From positions 3,647,501-3,711,500 of the forward strand of contig NZ_CALSBP010000002.1 in assembly GCF_943373825.1 (NCBI RefSeq): a stretch of 64,000 bases of DNA, written 5' to 3'. The notes under the pieces were generated by a model, which did not search any database, was not told where the DNA came from, and saw nothing but the letters and a program-made list of their open reading frames with translations. Origin of the DNA: Aquimarina spinulae. GTDB taxonomy: Bacteria > Bacteroidota > Bacteroidia > Flavobacteriales > Flavobacteriaceae. The position numbers and the translations under genes were made by a program. Positions 25,122 through 34,770 of this stretch are shown here, piece by piece (positions within the stretch are counted from its first letter, which is position 1; each line of letters opens with the position of its first letter).

Positions 25122-27620
25122 TTAGAAATAAAACCCAAAAGATCCGGTAACTCCAAATTTACGAGCATCAGGATTGTCAAAATAATTTCCTCTAAAATGA
25201 AAATCTATTCTGAAAATTTTAAAAATATTCCCTACACCCAAACTATACTCCCAATATACTTTATCGTTAGGAGCTCCTACAGATTGTAAAAAGCCTGAAG
25301 CATCGAGTGCTATATTTTCATCAGATAATTCTCCCCAAACACCTCTTATACCGACTAGCTCCCTAAGGTTAAGTTTTCTTAGTAGCGGAATTCTTGAAAA
25401 TATTCTACCATTAAAATTATGTTCTAAGTGAAGAGAAGTATAAGTATCTGTAACAAATTCATAATAGTTTAATAATGGAAAAGTATTATATATAGAAAGA
25501 TAAGTTTGATTTCCTGGGATAACACTTAATAAACCAAGTGGGACTTCGCCAAATGTTTTTCCTATTTCTAATGAGCTGTTTAATACACCAAAACCTCCAA
25601 TGTTCCATGGTTGTTGATAGAAAAATTGTAGTTTTTGATACTCAAAATCACTTTCGATCAAGCCCTTTACACCAACACTATAGTTTAAGAATAAAGTTGA
25701 AAAATCACCATCATTTACAACAATTCTATCTACACCATAACCAGTAGTTTTTCTACCAGGTGTATATGTAATTTGAGTTGCTATTTCGGTTTGTTTGATT
25801 TGAGTTCGCAATTCATTGGTTTCGGGATCAAGAAAATCTAAGCTGAATAAAGAAGGGTCTGCTGGTTTTAAAGTTCTGTATGATCCTGTTATTCCTACTG
25901 TTAAGTTTTTCTTGGGTTCTATTTGCATAGAAAATGCAGACAGATTGATAGATGTAAGCCTATCATTATCTCCGGTAGCGATAACAGAAGAGGAGGCCAG
26001 ACTTCTTCCTTCAACATTATTAGTATTGGTTAGACTGGCGCCAAGTTGCTCTACATCTCGTCGGTTTCCGGCAGCTACGATAAGTCTTGATTTCCGATCC
26101 ACAAGATATTTACCCGAAATTCCATATTTAAACTTATTGTCTTTAAAACCGTAAGCGCCATAACCTTCTATACGCCATCTATCATTAGCAGTAAAATATG
26201 TTCTACCACCTGCTCTAAGCCTAAACCCTTCAATATCATTAAATCCTATAGTATTAAAAAGAGGGCCAAAATCAAAACCATTAAACTCTACATATCCCGA
26301 AGCTAATATGGTCCCTATATTATAGAGTCGTTTAAAAGCTTTTACCGTCTTAAGGGTATCGAGTAGTTTGTATACTTTTTGTTCATCCTTATTCAGTTTT
26401 TCCATTCTGGCATTAGCCCAGAAAGAATCCTCTCTGTTATAGATATCCTGGTCATATGGATCTACCTGACTTTGATAGAATTTTTTATCTTTTTTTATGT
26501 CAAATTTATAATTGTCATATAAAGTTGTTCTTTTACCATATACTCCACGTGATTTTTCTTTCTTACTAAAAGCAAAGTCAGACTGAAAATAATCTTTGGT
26601 AATTAGAAAAATAGAATCATTTAAGACATCGAACTCTTGTTCGATATATAAATCTTTTACCCAGTTAATATTGGCACTTTTTGTAACTTCCAGATTTATT
26701 TCTTTAATGGCCCAGGTAGTATCATTAACCCAAAAATCTCCTTTAAAAGTCAACTCATTTTTTCTTCTGGGGTAATATATAATGTTATAACACCATTTAT
26801 TATCTATATATGCACTATCTGTTAAGACATAGTTATATACACTAATCCCAGTTCGAGATAATGGACTGGTAAAGCTTTTATCAAAGAATTTTAGATAGTT
26901 TTCATAAACGTCATAGTCAGAGTACAAGTCTTTAACAAATGCAATTAAAGTTTGATTATCACTAAATCCAGCATTTTTATTTCCTGCCAATACTTCTTTC
27001 TCTTCATTAATTAAATTATCACCATATACTTTAGAAAGAGCTTCATTAAGAAAAATGGGTAAATAGGTTTTTCCGGTTATTCTCGATGTATCTACATCAT
27101 CAAAAATAAATTCCATACCATTAAAAATCCTACTATTGACCAAAGCACTATCAATAGTATTAAGGTCAAATTCTAATTTTTCATATTTATCATAGGTGTA
27201 TTGTTTAAACTTCTTAACTCCGTTTTCCCGTCGGTTTTTCCAGATTTTTCTTAGAATATCAATCGCGGGATTATTTTTTTTAGAAGTTTTTCCTTTGTAG
27301 ATAACAACTTCATCCAATGCAGCGGCCTCCTCTTCGAGGATGATTTCCATCTTATAGGTAACCCGCTTGGTTAGCTTTATAGTTTTGGTTTTAAAACCAA
27401 TAAAAGAAACTTTAACATTAGAATAATTGTTGTCAGATTCCATATAAAACCTACCGTTTTCATCGGTTATAGTTCCTATTGTAGAATTTGCAAATACAAT
27501 ATTAGCAAAAGGAACAGGTTGCTTATTACTATCATAAACCTGGCCACCAATTTTAGTTTGTGAATAAAGAAATGTACAACTCAATAAAGTAAAAAGTATT
27601 CCTAAAATCAAATGTCTCAT
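25122..27620 (-). CDS. DUF5686 outer-membrane protein with carboxypeptidase-regulatory-like N-terminus
   Basis: This 832-residue exported protein has a signal peptide ending near LYSQ (residue 21), a carboxypeptidase D regulatory-like beta-sandwich at about 24-110 (GGQVYDSNKQPVPFANIVF), then the DUF5686 region, which ends in many amphipathic beta-strands and a C-terminal aromatic (FGFYF), as in outer-membrane barrels. It is probably a surface or transport-associated protein of Bacteroidota; exact role is unknown. It is a single gene following pdhB on the same strand, with a 110-bp gap. Confidence 0.8.
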   Translation of the reverse strand: MRHLILGILFTLLSCTFLYSQTKIGGQVYDSNKQPVPFANIVFANSTIGTITDENGRFYMESDNNYSNVKVSFIGFKTKTIKLTKRVTYKMEIILEEEAAALDEVVIYKGKTSKKNNPAIDILRKIWKNRRENGVKKFKQYTYDKYEKLEFDLNTIDSALVNSRIFNGMEFIFDDVDTSRITGKTYLPIFLNEALSKVYGDNLINEEKEVLAGNKNAGFSDNQTLIAFVKDLYSDYDVYENYLKFFDKSFTSPLSRTGISVYNYVLTDSAYIDNKWCYNIIYYPRRKNELTFKGDFWVNDTTWAIKEINLEVTKSANINWVKDLYIEQEFDVLNDSIFLITKDYFQSDFAFSKKEKSRGVYGKRTTLYDNYKFDIKKDKKFYQSQVDPYDQDIYNREDSFWANARMEKLNKDEQKVYKLLDTLKTVKAFKRLYNIGTILASGYVEFNGFDFGPLFNTIGFNDIEGFRLRAGGRTYFTANDRWRIEGYGAYGFKDNKFKYGISGKYLVDRKSRLIVAAGNRRDVEQLGASLTNTNNVEGRSLASSSVIATGDNDRLTSINLSAFSMQIEPKKNLTVGITGSYRTLKPADPSLFSLDFLDPETNELRTQIKQTEIATQITYTPGRKTTGYGVDRIVVNDGDFSTLFLNYSVGVKGLIESDFEYQKLQFFYQQPWNIGGFGVLNSSLEIGKTFGEVPLGLLSVIPGNQTYLSIYNTFPLLNYYEFVTDTYTSLHLEHNFNGRIFSRIPLLRKLNLRELVGIRGVWGELSDENIALDASGFLQSVGAPNDKVYWEYSLGVGNIFKIFRIDFHFRGNYFDNPDARKFGVTGSFGFYF

Positions 27621-27737
27621 CTAATACTATATAAGATTAATACTTGCAATAATTAGTGGATCACCTCAATTTTTGGGCCATTTTTATATTTGATGATGTT
27701 CCGAAAACTGATGAAACGCAAAATAAAGGAGTTCATT

Positions 27738-28715
27738 TTATTTATACATTACTTTTTTAACAGCTTTAACAACATCTTTACTATTAGGCAACCATTCTTC
27801 TAATAGTTGTGGAGAATATGGAGTTGGTGTATCTGCGGTGTTGATTTTTAAGATAGGTGCATCCAAGTAGTCGAAAATATTAGATTGTACCTGATATGTG
27901 ATTTCTGAAGAGATATTAGCTAAAGGCCAAGCTTCCTCAAGAATAATTAGTCGATTTGTTTTTTTAACAGAAGTAAATATAGCGTCAAGATCTAGAGGGC
28001 GAACAGTTCTTAGGTCTATAATCTCACAAGAGATATTTTCTTTAGCGAGTTCATCTGCTGCTTTATACGCTTCTTTAATAATTTTTCCAAATGAAACAAT
28101 AGTAACATCGTTACCTTCTCTCTTTGTTTCCGCTACTCCAAGAGGAATGGTAAACTCACCTTCTGGTACCTCGCCTTTATCGCCATACATTTGTTCACTT
28201 TCCATGAAGATAACAGGATCGTTATCTCTGATGGCAGATTTTAATAATCCTTTTGCATCTTTTGGATTTGAAGGAACCACTACTTTTAATCCTGGTGTGT
28301 TGGCAAACCAATTTTCAAAAGCTTGTGAGTGTGTAGCACCCAATTGACCTGCAGAAGCAGTAGGGCCTCTAAAAACAATAGGAATATTAAATTGACCACC
28401 ACTCATTTGGCGCATTTTTGCAGCGTTGTTAATGATTTGATCTATTCCTACTAATGAAAAATTAAACGTCATGAATTCGATAATGGGTCTATTACCATTC
28501 ATAGCACTACCAACACCAATACCTGAAAAACCTAACTCAGAGATAGGAGTGTCAAGAACCCGATCCGGACCAAACTCGTCCAGCATGCCTTTACTTGCTT
28601 TATACGCTCCGTTATATTCTGCAACCTCTTCACCCATTAAATATATGGATTCATCTCGTCGCATTTCTTCAGTCATTGCTTCGCAAATCGCTTCTCTGAA
28701 TTGTATGGTCTTCAT
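27738..28715 (-). CDS. pdhB: Pyruvate dehydrogenase E1 component subunit beta
   Basis: This 325-residue transketolase-like subunit pairs with E1 alpha to decarboxylate pyruvate with thiamine diphosphate. It begins MKTIQFREAICEAMTEEM and has the diagnostic GEEVAEYNGAYKASKGM and DTPISELGFSGIGVGSAM stretches, plus HSQAFENWFANTPGLKVV. An in-frame ATG 30 nt upstream (28745) is less likely because the added residues are not family-like (STKNNKNKH). The alpha subunit gene is not adjacent, so the two subunits are encoded apart. It diverges from etfB. Confidence 0.93.
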   Translation of the reverse strand: MKTIQFREAICEAMTEEMRRDESIYLMGEEVAEYNGAYKASKGMLDEFGPDRVLDTPISELGFSGIGVGSAMNGNRPIIEFMTFNFSLVGIDQIINNAAKMRQMSGGQFNIPIVFRGPTASAGQLGATHSQAFENWFANTPGLKVVVPSNPKDAKGLLKSAIRDNDPVIFMESEQMYGDKGEVPEGEFTIPLGVAETKREGNDVTIVSFGKIIKEAYKAADELAKENISCEIIDLRTVRPLDLDAIFTSVKKTNRLIILEEAWPLANISSEITYQVQSNIFDYLDAPILKINTADTPTPYSPQLLEEWLPNSKDVVKAVKKVMYK

Positions 28716-28977
28716 GTGCTTGTTTTTATTATTTTTAGTCGACACCGTTTATTTTTAGAATTAAAATGATTAATAAATGTAATCGTAATAATCATTTTAA
28801 TTATTCAGATTTTATTTGAAAAAAATATTTTGTGCCATAACGAAGGCAAAAGTAGCAATTAAAACCCTTTGATAGGGGGAGAATATTGAAAAAATTTATT
28901 ATGCACGCATAGTAAATTATACTTTTTATTTGTACCTTCGCTTTTATTATTAAATTCTCAAAAAATACATATATAAA

Positions 28978-29724
28978 ATGAAGATATTAGTTTGTATTAG
29001 CCATGTGCCAGACACAACTTCCAAAATTAATTTTACGGATGGAGATACTAAGTTTGATACCAATGGAGTGCAATTTGTGATTAATCCTAATGATGAGTTT
29101 GGGTTAACTCGTGCAATGTGGTTTAAAGAAAAGCAGGGAGCATCTGTAGATGTTGCAAACGTTGGTGGTCCCGAGACAGAACCTACTTTACGTAAGGCCT
29201 TGGCGATTGGTGCAGATAATGCAATTAGAGTAAATACCGAAGCTACAGATGGTTTTTATGTTGCTCGACAATTGGCAAAAGTTATACAGGACGGTGGTTA
29301 TGATCTTGTTATTGCCGGTAGAGAGTCTATTGACTATAATGGTGGTATGGTGCCAGGAATGATTTCTGCTCTTACAGGTGCTAATTTTGTAAATACTTGC
29401 ATCGGTTTAGAAGTCGAAGGAGATACAGCAACAGTAATACGCGAAATTGATGGAGGGAAAGAAACTTCTACGACTAAATTACCTTTAATTGTTGGAGGAC
29501 AAAAAGGATTGGTAGAAGAAAGTGATTTACGTATTCCGAATATGAGAGGAATTATGATGGCTCGTAAAAAACCACTTACTGTAGTAGAGCCAATTGAAGC
29601 AAATCAAGAAACAAAAGCTGTTCAGTTTCAAAAACCAACTCCAAAAGGAGAAGTAACATTGGTAGATCCGGATAATGTGGATCAATTGGTTGCATTATTG
29701 CATAACGAGGCTAAGGTGATTTAA
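28978..29724 (+). CDS. etfB: Electron transfer flavoprotein subunit beta
   Basis: This 248-residue subunit binds AMP and shuttles electrons with EtfA from acyl-CoA and similar dehydrogenases to the quinone pool. ILVCISHVPDTTSKI starts the protein, and AGRESIDYNGGMVPGMISALTG and KKPLTVVEP fit the EtfB family. It is first of a two-gene operon with etfA 95 bp downstream. Length is normal; no oddities. Confidence 0.94.
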   Translation: MKILVCISHVPDTTSKINFTDGDTKFDTNGVQFVINPNDEFGLTRAMWFKEKQGASVDVANVGGPETEPTLRKALAIGADNAIRVNTEATDGFYVARQLAKVIQDGGYDLVIAGRESIDYNGGMVPGMISALTGANFVNTCIGLEVEGDTATVIREIDGGKETSTTKLPLIVGGQKGLVEESDLRIPNMRGIMMARKKPLTVVEPIEANQETKAVQFQKPTPKGEVTLVDPDNVDQLVALLHNEAKVI

Positions 29725-29819
29725 TTGAAAACGAAGTCATTCTGAACTCTTTTAAAAAATTAACAAAACAATCAAACAGTTCCTGAAAACATGCTCAGGA
29801 AAAATTAAACAAAATTTTT

Positions 29820-30788
29820 ATGTCAATTTTAGTATATACAGAAAGTGAAGGCCAAAAATTTAAAAAAGCCGCTTTCGAAGTGGCATCTTATGCAAAAGAA
29901 GTTGCTGCTATGCTTGGTACAACTGTAACCGCTGTAAGTATTAATGGAGGGGATAGTAGCGAATTAGGAGCGTATGGAGTAGATAAAGTTTTAGAGATAA
30001 AAAATGATAAACTATCTACATTTAATGCAAAAGCATATGCAGATGCAATAAAACAAGCAGCAGTACAAGAAGATGCAAAGGTTGTTGTGGTGAGTTCTAC
30101 AGCAGATAGCAAATTTTTGGCACCTTTACTAGCGGTACACCTTAATGCCGGATATGCTTCTAATGTTGTAGGATTGCCAGAGCGCGCTTCTCCTTTTAAA
30201 GTGAAACGTACCGCATTTACCAATAAAGCATTTAATGTTACAGAAATACCAACAGATGTTAAAGTAATTGGTTTGTCTAATAATGCTTTTGGTCTTAAAG
30301 AAAATGCTGGATCTGCAGCTTCTGAGACTTTTGAACCATCACTTTCTGATGGTGATTTTGGAGTACAGGTAACCGCTGTAGATAAAGCTACAGATAAAGT
30401 TTCTATTGCAGATGCAGAAATTGTAGTATCAGGAGGACGTGGGTTAAAAGGTCCCGAAAATTGGGGAATGATAGAAGAGCTTGCAGATGTGCTTGGCGCA
30501 GCTACAGCATGTTCAAAACCAGTAAGTGATATGGGATGGAGACCTCATAGTGAACATGTAGGACAAACCGGAAAACCAGTTGCGTCTAATCTGTATATTG
30601 CTATTGGAGTTTCTGGAGCCATTCAACACTTGGCAGGAATTAATGCCAGTAAAGTAAAAGTGGTAATTAATAATGATCCTGAGGCCCCTTTCTTTAAAGC
30701 TGCGGACTACGGAATAGTGGGAGATGCTTTTGAAGTAGTACCAAAACTTATTGAAAAATTAAAAGAATTTAAGTCGAATAACGCATAA
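29820..30788 (+). CDS. etfA: Electron transfer flavoprotein subunit alpha
   Basis: This 322-residue FAD-binding partner of EtfB has the C-terminal FAD site: SGGRGLKGPENWG, DMGWRPHSEHVGQTGKPVA, and IGVSGAIQHLAGI. The N-terminal domain provides the AMP/partner surface. It receives electrons from fatty-acid beta-oxidation dehydrogenases and passes them to ETF-quinone oxidoreductase. A strong terminator follows at 30814, closing the etfBA operon. Confidence 0.94.
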   Translation: MSILVYTESEGQKFKKAAFEVASYAKEVAAMLGTTVTAVSINGGDSSELGAYGVDKVLEIKNDKLSTFNAKAYADAIKQAAVQEDAKVVVVSSTADSKFLAPLLAVHLNAGYASNVVGLPERASPFKVKRTAFTNKAFNVTEIPTDVKVIGLSNNAFGLKENAGSAASETFEPSLSDGDFGVQVTAVDKATDKVSIADAEIVVSGGRGLKGPENWGMIEELADVLGAATACSKPVSDMGWRPHSEHVGQTGKPVASNLYIAIGVSGAIQHLAGINASKVKVVINNDPEAPFFKAADYGIVGDAFEVVPKLIEKLKEFKSNNA

Positions 30789-30813
30789 TTTTCATAAATT
30801 GTGCCCAATTAGG

Positions 30814-30862
30814 GGTTGTTTGAACCTACGTAGAAGTCCGCATGTTCAAACAACCTTTTTTT
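30814..30862 (+). terminator. Intrinsic terminator of etfBA
   Basis: A perfect 12-bp stem GGTTGTTTGAAC/GTTCAAACAACC (30814-30825, 30844-30855) is followed by seven T. It shows that an upstream ATG at 30842 lies in the hairpin and is not the next gene's start. Confidence 0.9.
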
Positions 30863-30874
30863 ATTGAGAGCAAT

Positions 30875-31492
30875 ATGAGTTTAGTTCGACTGAACATAAA
30901 AGGAATATCATACAGTCAAACCCAAAATGGTGCTTATGCGCTAATTTTAAGTGAGGTGGATGGAGAAAGAAAGTTACCAATTGTTATAGGTGCTTTTGAG
31001 GCACAATCTATAGCTATTGCTTTAGAAAAGGAAATCAAACCACCTAGACCACTTACCCATGATCTTTTTAAGAATTTTGCAGATCGGTTTGATATTATAG
31101 TAAAGCAAGTAATTATTCATAAACTGGTAGACGGTGTCTTTTATTCCAGTGTTATTTGTGAACGCGATAAAATTGAAGAAATTATAGATGCCAGAACAAG
31201 CGATGCAATTGCATTAGCACTACGATTTCAAGCTCCTATATTTACCTATAAAAATATTTTGGATCAGGCTGGTATATATCTTAAAGTAAATCCTAAAAAG
31301 GATGATGAGACCGATCCCGAAAACCTCTTAGTAGATGAATTGGTTTCTGATGATGTTGAAATGGTAGGTAAAGAAACAAGTTATAAAGACTTATCTATTG
31401 AAGAACTCAATCGAATGCTTGATCAGGCAGTTACTAATGAAGACTATGAATTAGCAGCAAGGATTCGCGATGAAATTTCTAAACGAGGCTAA
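30875..31492 (+). CDS. Bifunctional nuclease (DUF151) with C-terminal UVR motif
   Basis: This 205-residue protein from ATG 30875 (MSLVRLNIKGISY) has the BFN/DUF151 domain (GEVDGERKLPIVIGAFEAQSIAI-like stretch, SDAIALALRFQAPIF) and ends in a UvrB/UvrC interaction motif (LNRMLDQAVTNEDYELAARI). The family was described as a dual DNase/RNase in plants and bacteria; the UVR tail suggests interaction with repair or stress proteins. It follows the etfA terminator and precedes the nucleoside transporter gene with a 51-bp gap, so the last two may be co-transcribed. Confidence 0.85.
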   Translation: MSLVRLNIKGISYSQTQNGAYALILSEVDGERKLPIVIGAFEAQSIAIALEKEIKPPRPLTHDLFKNFADRFDIIVKQVIIHKLVDGVFYSSVICERDKIEEIIDARTSDAIALALRFQAPIFTYKNILDQAGIYLKVNPKKDDETDPENLLVDELVSDDVEMVGKETSYKDLSIEELNRMLDQAVTNEDYELAARIRDEISKRG

Positions 31493-31543
31493 TTTATATG
31501 TTAGGGTAAAAGATCTAATCTATTTTAAATGAGTTCAATTTAT

Positions 31544-33244
31544 ATGAAGAAAGGAGTACTTACTTTTCTATTATCTCTATTTGTTTTCACTATATTATCA
31601 GCACAATCCATAGAGAAAAAATGGGCTTTAGAAGAAGTTAATGGAGATACAGAAGAAACTTTTACCGTTAAAAAGGGAGATTATCTTTCATTAAAACAAG
31701 GCCAGTTTTCATATGCTTTTAATGGTGCTTCAGAAACACTACAAGGAGATTACTTACAACAAAATAATATTCTTTTACTTTTTCCTGAGACAGCTCAGGA
31801 TTCTCTAATACGTTATAAGGTAACTACTTTAACGGATTCTACATTAGTGGTTACAAAAAAAGGAATTACATATGCTCTTACTGCTCAAAAAGGAACAGAA
31901 CAAGTAACTCCTGTAACAGAAGTTAATCAACTTATACCTAATCAAGGATTTTCATTTAATAGTTTATGGAGAGGTGTTTTAGGAATGATAGTACTTCTGG
32001 TTATTGCCTACTTGTTTAGTAATAATAAAAAAGCAATCAATTGGAAAACTGTAGGAATAGGCCTCGGTGCTCAATTATTATTAGCTTTTGGAGTGTTGAA
32101 AGTAAGTTTTGTACAGAAAACCTTTGAGTTTGTAGGAAAGTTATTTGTTCTAATACTTGATTTTACCAGGGCAGGGAGTGAGTTTTTACTTGGGGATATG
32201 ATGAATGTAGATAGTTTTGGATTTATCTTTTTGTTTCAGGTATTACCAACTATTATCTTCTTTTCGGCCTTAACATCTGTATTGTTTTATCTGGGAGTTA
32301 TTCAGATTGTTGTAAAAGGTATGGCATGGATTTTAACAAAATTAATGGGTATTTCTGGAGCAGAAAGTCTAAGCGTTGCTGGTAATATCTTTTTAGGCCA
32401 AACAGAAGCTCCTTTGATGATCAAAGCATATTTAGAACGTATGACACGTTCAGAAATTCTTTTGGTGATGATTGGAGGAATGGCCACTGTAGCCGGTGGC
32501 GTTTTGGCTGCATATATAGGTTTTTTGGGAGGAGATGATCCTGTGTTAAGATTAGAATTTGCTAAGCACTTATTAGCTGCATCTGTAATGGCTGCTCCTG
32601 GAGCTATAGTGATTTCTAAATTACTATACCCTCAACAAGAACCTATTGATACCGATGTAAAAGTATCAACAGATAAAATAGGATCTAATATCCTTGATGC
32701 AATTGCTAACGGTACTACCGAAGGTCTTAAATTAGCAGCAAATGTAGGAGCAATGCTCCTTGTGTTTATTGCATTTATAGCAATGATAAATTATGGGTTT
32801 GGAAAATTTGGAGAGTTAACAGGTCTTGATCAATTCTTGGCTAATAACACTCCTTATGATAAGCTTTCATTAGAAGCGATTTTGGGAACCGTATTCGCAC
32901 CTTTAATGTGGTTGATTGGAGTTGCCAAAGAGGATATGATGCTAATGGGACAATTATTAGGAATTAAATTGGCAGCAAGCGAGTTTGTAGGGTATATACA
33001 ATTAGCAGATTTAAAAAACCCAGCCAGTGCTCTACATTTTACCTATAATAAATCTGTGATCATGGCGACTTATATGCTATGTGGTTTTGCAAATTTTGCT
33101 TCAATCGGAATACAAATCGGAGGTATAGGTTCGTTGGCACCTGGTCAACGAAAAACATTATCTGAATTCGGTATGAAAGCACTGATCGGAGGCACCATAG
33201 CATCCCTATTATCTGCTACAATTGCAGGAATGATAATAGGATAA
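31544..33244 (+). CDS. CNT-family nucleoside transporter with N-terminal periplasmic lipocalin-like domain
   Basis: This is an inner-membrane concentrative nucleoside symporter. The CNT core from about residue 140 has the substrate-site motif GNIFLGQTEAPLMIKAYL and the C-terminal FANFASIGIQIGGIGSLAPGQR. Before it stands an extra region of about 120 residues: a signal-like helix (GVLTFLLSLFVFTILSAQ) and a beta-rich lipocalin-type domain (KKWALEEVNGDTEETFTVKK), presumably periplasmic. I choose ATG 31544 over 31529 because the signal then starts MKKG. It is upstream of thyA, in line with nucleoside salvage for thymidylate supply. Confidence 0.85.
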   Translation: MKKGVLTFLLSLFVFTILSAQSIEKKWALEEVNGDTEETFTVKKGDYLSLKQGQFSYAFNGASETLQGDYLQQNNILLLFPETAQDSLIRYKVTTLTDSTLVVTKKGITYALTAQKGTEQVTPVTEVNQLIPNQGFSFNSLWRGVLGMIVLLVIAYLFSNNKKAINWKTVGIGLGAQLLLAFGVLKVSFVQKTFEFVGKLFVLILDFTRAGSEFLLGDMMNVDSFGFIFLFQVLPTIIFFSALTSVLFYLGVIQIVVKGMAWILTKLMGISGAESLSVAGNIFLGQTEAPLMIKAYLERMTRSEILLVMIGGMATVAGGVLAAYIGFLGGDDPVLRLEFAKHLLAASVMAAPGAIVISKLLYPQQEPIDTDVKVSTDKIGSNILDAIANGTTEGLKLAANVGAMLLVFIAFIAMINYGFGKFGELTGLDQFLANNTPYDKLSLEAILGTVFAPLMWLIGVAKEDMMLMGQLLGIKLAASEFVGYIQLADLKNPASALHFTYNKSVIMATYMLCGFANFASIGIQIGGIGSLAPGQRKTLSEFGMKALIGGTIASLLSATIAGMIIG

Positions 33245-33331
33245 TAGTTTATTCATAATGTATTGTTAAAAACTATTGTACAACAATCCTTAAATCAATA
33301 AATTAAAGAGTACCTCGTATGCTATTTTTTG

Positions 33332-33339
33332 TATATTTG
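33332..33339 (+). promoter_or_regulatory. Putative -7 box upstream of thyA
   Basis: TATATTTG matches TAnnTTTG, 48 bp before the thyA ATG. No TTG box is found at the usual distance, so the call is tentative. Confidence 0.4.
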
Positions 33340-33386
33340 GAAAGCACTTTTAACTTTAAAGATTAACATAAACTGTAAGAGAGAAT

Positions 33387-34211
33387 ATGAGGCAATATCT
33401 TGATCTTGTGAATCATGTAATTGAAAATGGAAATGCAAAAGAAGATCGAACTGGCACAGGTACAAAAAGCGTTTTTGGTTACCAAATGCGTTTTGATCTT
33501 AGTGAAGGATTCCCTATGGTCACTACCAAAAAACTACATCTAAAATCTATAGTCCACGAATTATTATGGTTTTTGAAAGGAGATACCAATATAGGGTATC
33601 TTCAGGAGAATGGCGTTCGTATCTGGAACGAATGGGCTGATGATAATGGAGATTTAGGCCCTGTATATGGTCATCAATGGCGTAATTGGGATAATAATGA
33701 AATCGACCAGATCAAAGAAATAGTAGAGACGCTTAAAAGCAATCCCGATAGTAGGCGTATGTTGGTATCTGCTTGGAACCCAAGTGTTCTTCCAGATACA
33801 TCAAAGTCTTTTTCAGAAAATGTGGCTAACGGTAAGGCGGCATTACCTCCCTGTCATGCTTTTTTTCAATTTTATGTTGCTAATGGTAAACTGTCGTGTC
33901 AACTGTATCAACGTAGTGCAGATGTTTTTTTAGGGGTGCCATTTAATATAGCTTCTTATGCTTTGTTTACCATGATGATGGCACAGGTTTGTGGCTATGA
34001 AGCAGGTGAGTTTATACATACTTTTGGAGATGCACATATCTATAACAATCATAAAGAACAACTAGAGCTTCAGCTATCTAGAACACCTCGAAAATTACCC
34101 AAAATGATACTTAATCCAGAGGTGAAAGATATTTTTGGCTTCGTTTTTGATGATTTCAAGTTAGTAGACTATGATCCGCACTCGCATATAAAGGGAAGGG
34201 TTGCAGTTTAA
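33387..34211 (+). CDS. thyA: Thymidylate synthase
   Basis: This 274-residue ThyA converts dUMP to dTMP using methylene-tetrahydrofolate, producing dihydrofolate for DHFR. Signature sites are ATG-proximal [33 protein letters not shown] (phosphate loop), catalytic Cys in [12 protein letters not shown] and the [18 protein letters not shown] binding region. The C-terminus is [10 protein letters not shown], the usual flexible end. Length is normal for the short form. The DHFR fusion gene lies 4.6 kb downstream. Confidence 0.97.
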   Translation: MRQYLDLVNHVIENGNAKEDRTGTGTKSVFGYQMRFDLSEGFPMVTTKKLHLKSIVHELLWFLKGDTNIGYLQENGVRIWNEWADDNGDLGPVYGHQWRNWDNNEIDQIKEIVETLKSNPDSRRMLVSAWNPSVLPDTSKSFSENVANGKAALPPCHAFFQFYVANGKLSCQLYQRSADVFLGVPFNIASYALFTMMMAQVCGYEAGEFIHTFGDAHIYNNHKEQLELQLSRTPRKLPKMILNPEVKDIFGFVFDDFKLVDYDPHSHIKGRVAV

Positions 34212-34234
34212 GCCCAAATTTTAAATGAACTACG

Positions 34235-34660
34235 ATGAAAAAAACATTACTTATTTTAACACTTTTGCTTTCGGGAATTTCCTTTTCCCAGGATGCAATA
34301 ATTTTATCGCAGGAAAATGCGAATGAAAAAGGAATCACACCACTGTGGCCAAAATGTGATCGGTCAAGACAAACCCCCGCACAATGTTTTGATCAAAAAT
34401 TGAGAAATCATATTATTCAAAATTTTGAGTACCCAGAGATTGCTATGAACGAAGGATTAAGTGGTACAGTAACAGTAGAGTTTATTATAAATAAAAAAGG
34501 AAAAGTAGAAGTCCTTGAAGTTACAGGAGCACATAGATATTTACAAAGAGAAGCTATTAGAATTATTAGAGCTATCCCTAAGATGAAACCAGGTAAATGG
34601 GGAGAGAAACCAATAGCTGTAGCTTATACTGTTCCAATTACGTTTAGAAAACCACAGTAA
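34235..34660 (+). CDS. Periplasmic TonB C-terminal-domain protein
   Basis: This 141-residue protein has a signal peptide (TLLILTLLLSGISFSQ) and a TonB C-terminal domain at about 65-141: NFEYPEIAMNEGLSGTVTVEFIINKKGKVEVLEVTG, ending VAYTVPITFRKPQ. Unlike TonB itself it has no proline-rich linker or retained anchor, so it is likely a soluble periplasmic relative. Such stand-alone domains are common in Bacteroidota with unknown partners. It is 23 bp after thyA and may be co-transcribed; the next hairpin at 34738 could end this transcript. Confidence 0.75.
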   Translation: MKKTLLILTLLLSGISFSQDAIILSQENANEKGITPLWPKCDRSRQTPAQCFDQKLRNHIIQNFEYPEIAMNEGLSGTVTVEFIINKKGKVEVLEVTGAHRYLQREAIRIIRAIPKMKPGKWGEKPIAVAYTVPITFRKPQ

Positions 34661-34730
34661 TATAGAGGTTGACATTCTAATTTTAACATTGGATTAACCT
34701 TGTTATAGGATAAAAAATAATAAAAATCAG

Positions 34731-34770
34731 TAAATTTGAGTGTATACGTAAGTCGTATACACTCTTTTTT
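34731..34770 (+). terminator. Terminator hairpin ending at the egtB start codon, overlapping a promoter-like box
   Basis: A perfect 11-bp stem GAGTGTATACG/CGTATACACTC (34738-34764) with loop TAAGT is followed by six T directly before the egtB ATG (34771). TAAATTTG at 34731-34738 overlaps the first base of the stem. A transcript starting about 5 nt later would lack part of the 5' arm and escape termination, while readthrough from upstream would be stopped. Confidence 0.65.

Noticed and set aside
30842..30874. ATG 30842 as start of the bifunctional nuclease
   Set aside because: It lies inside the etfA terminator hairpin; the family starts at MSLVRLN (30875).
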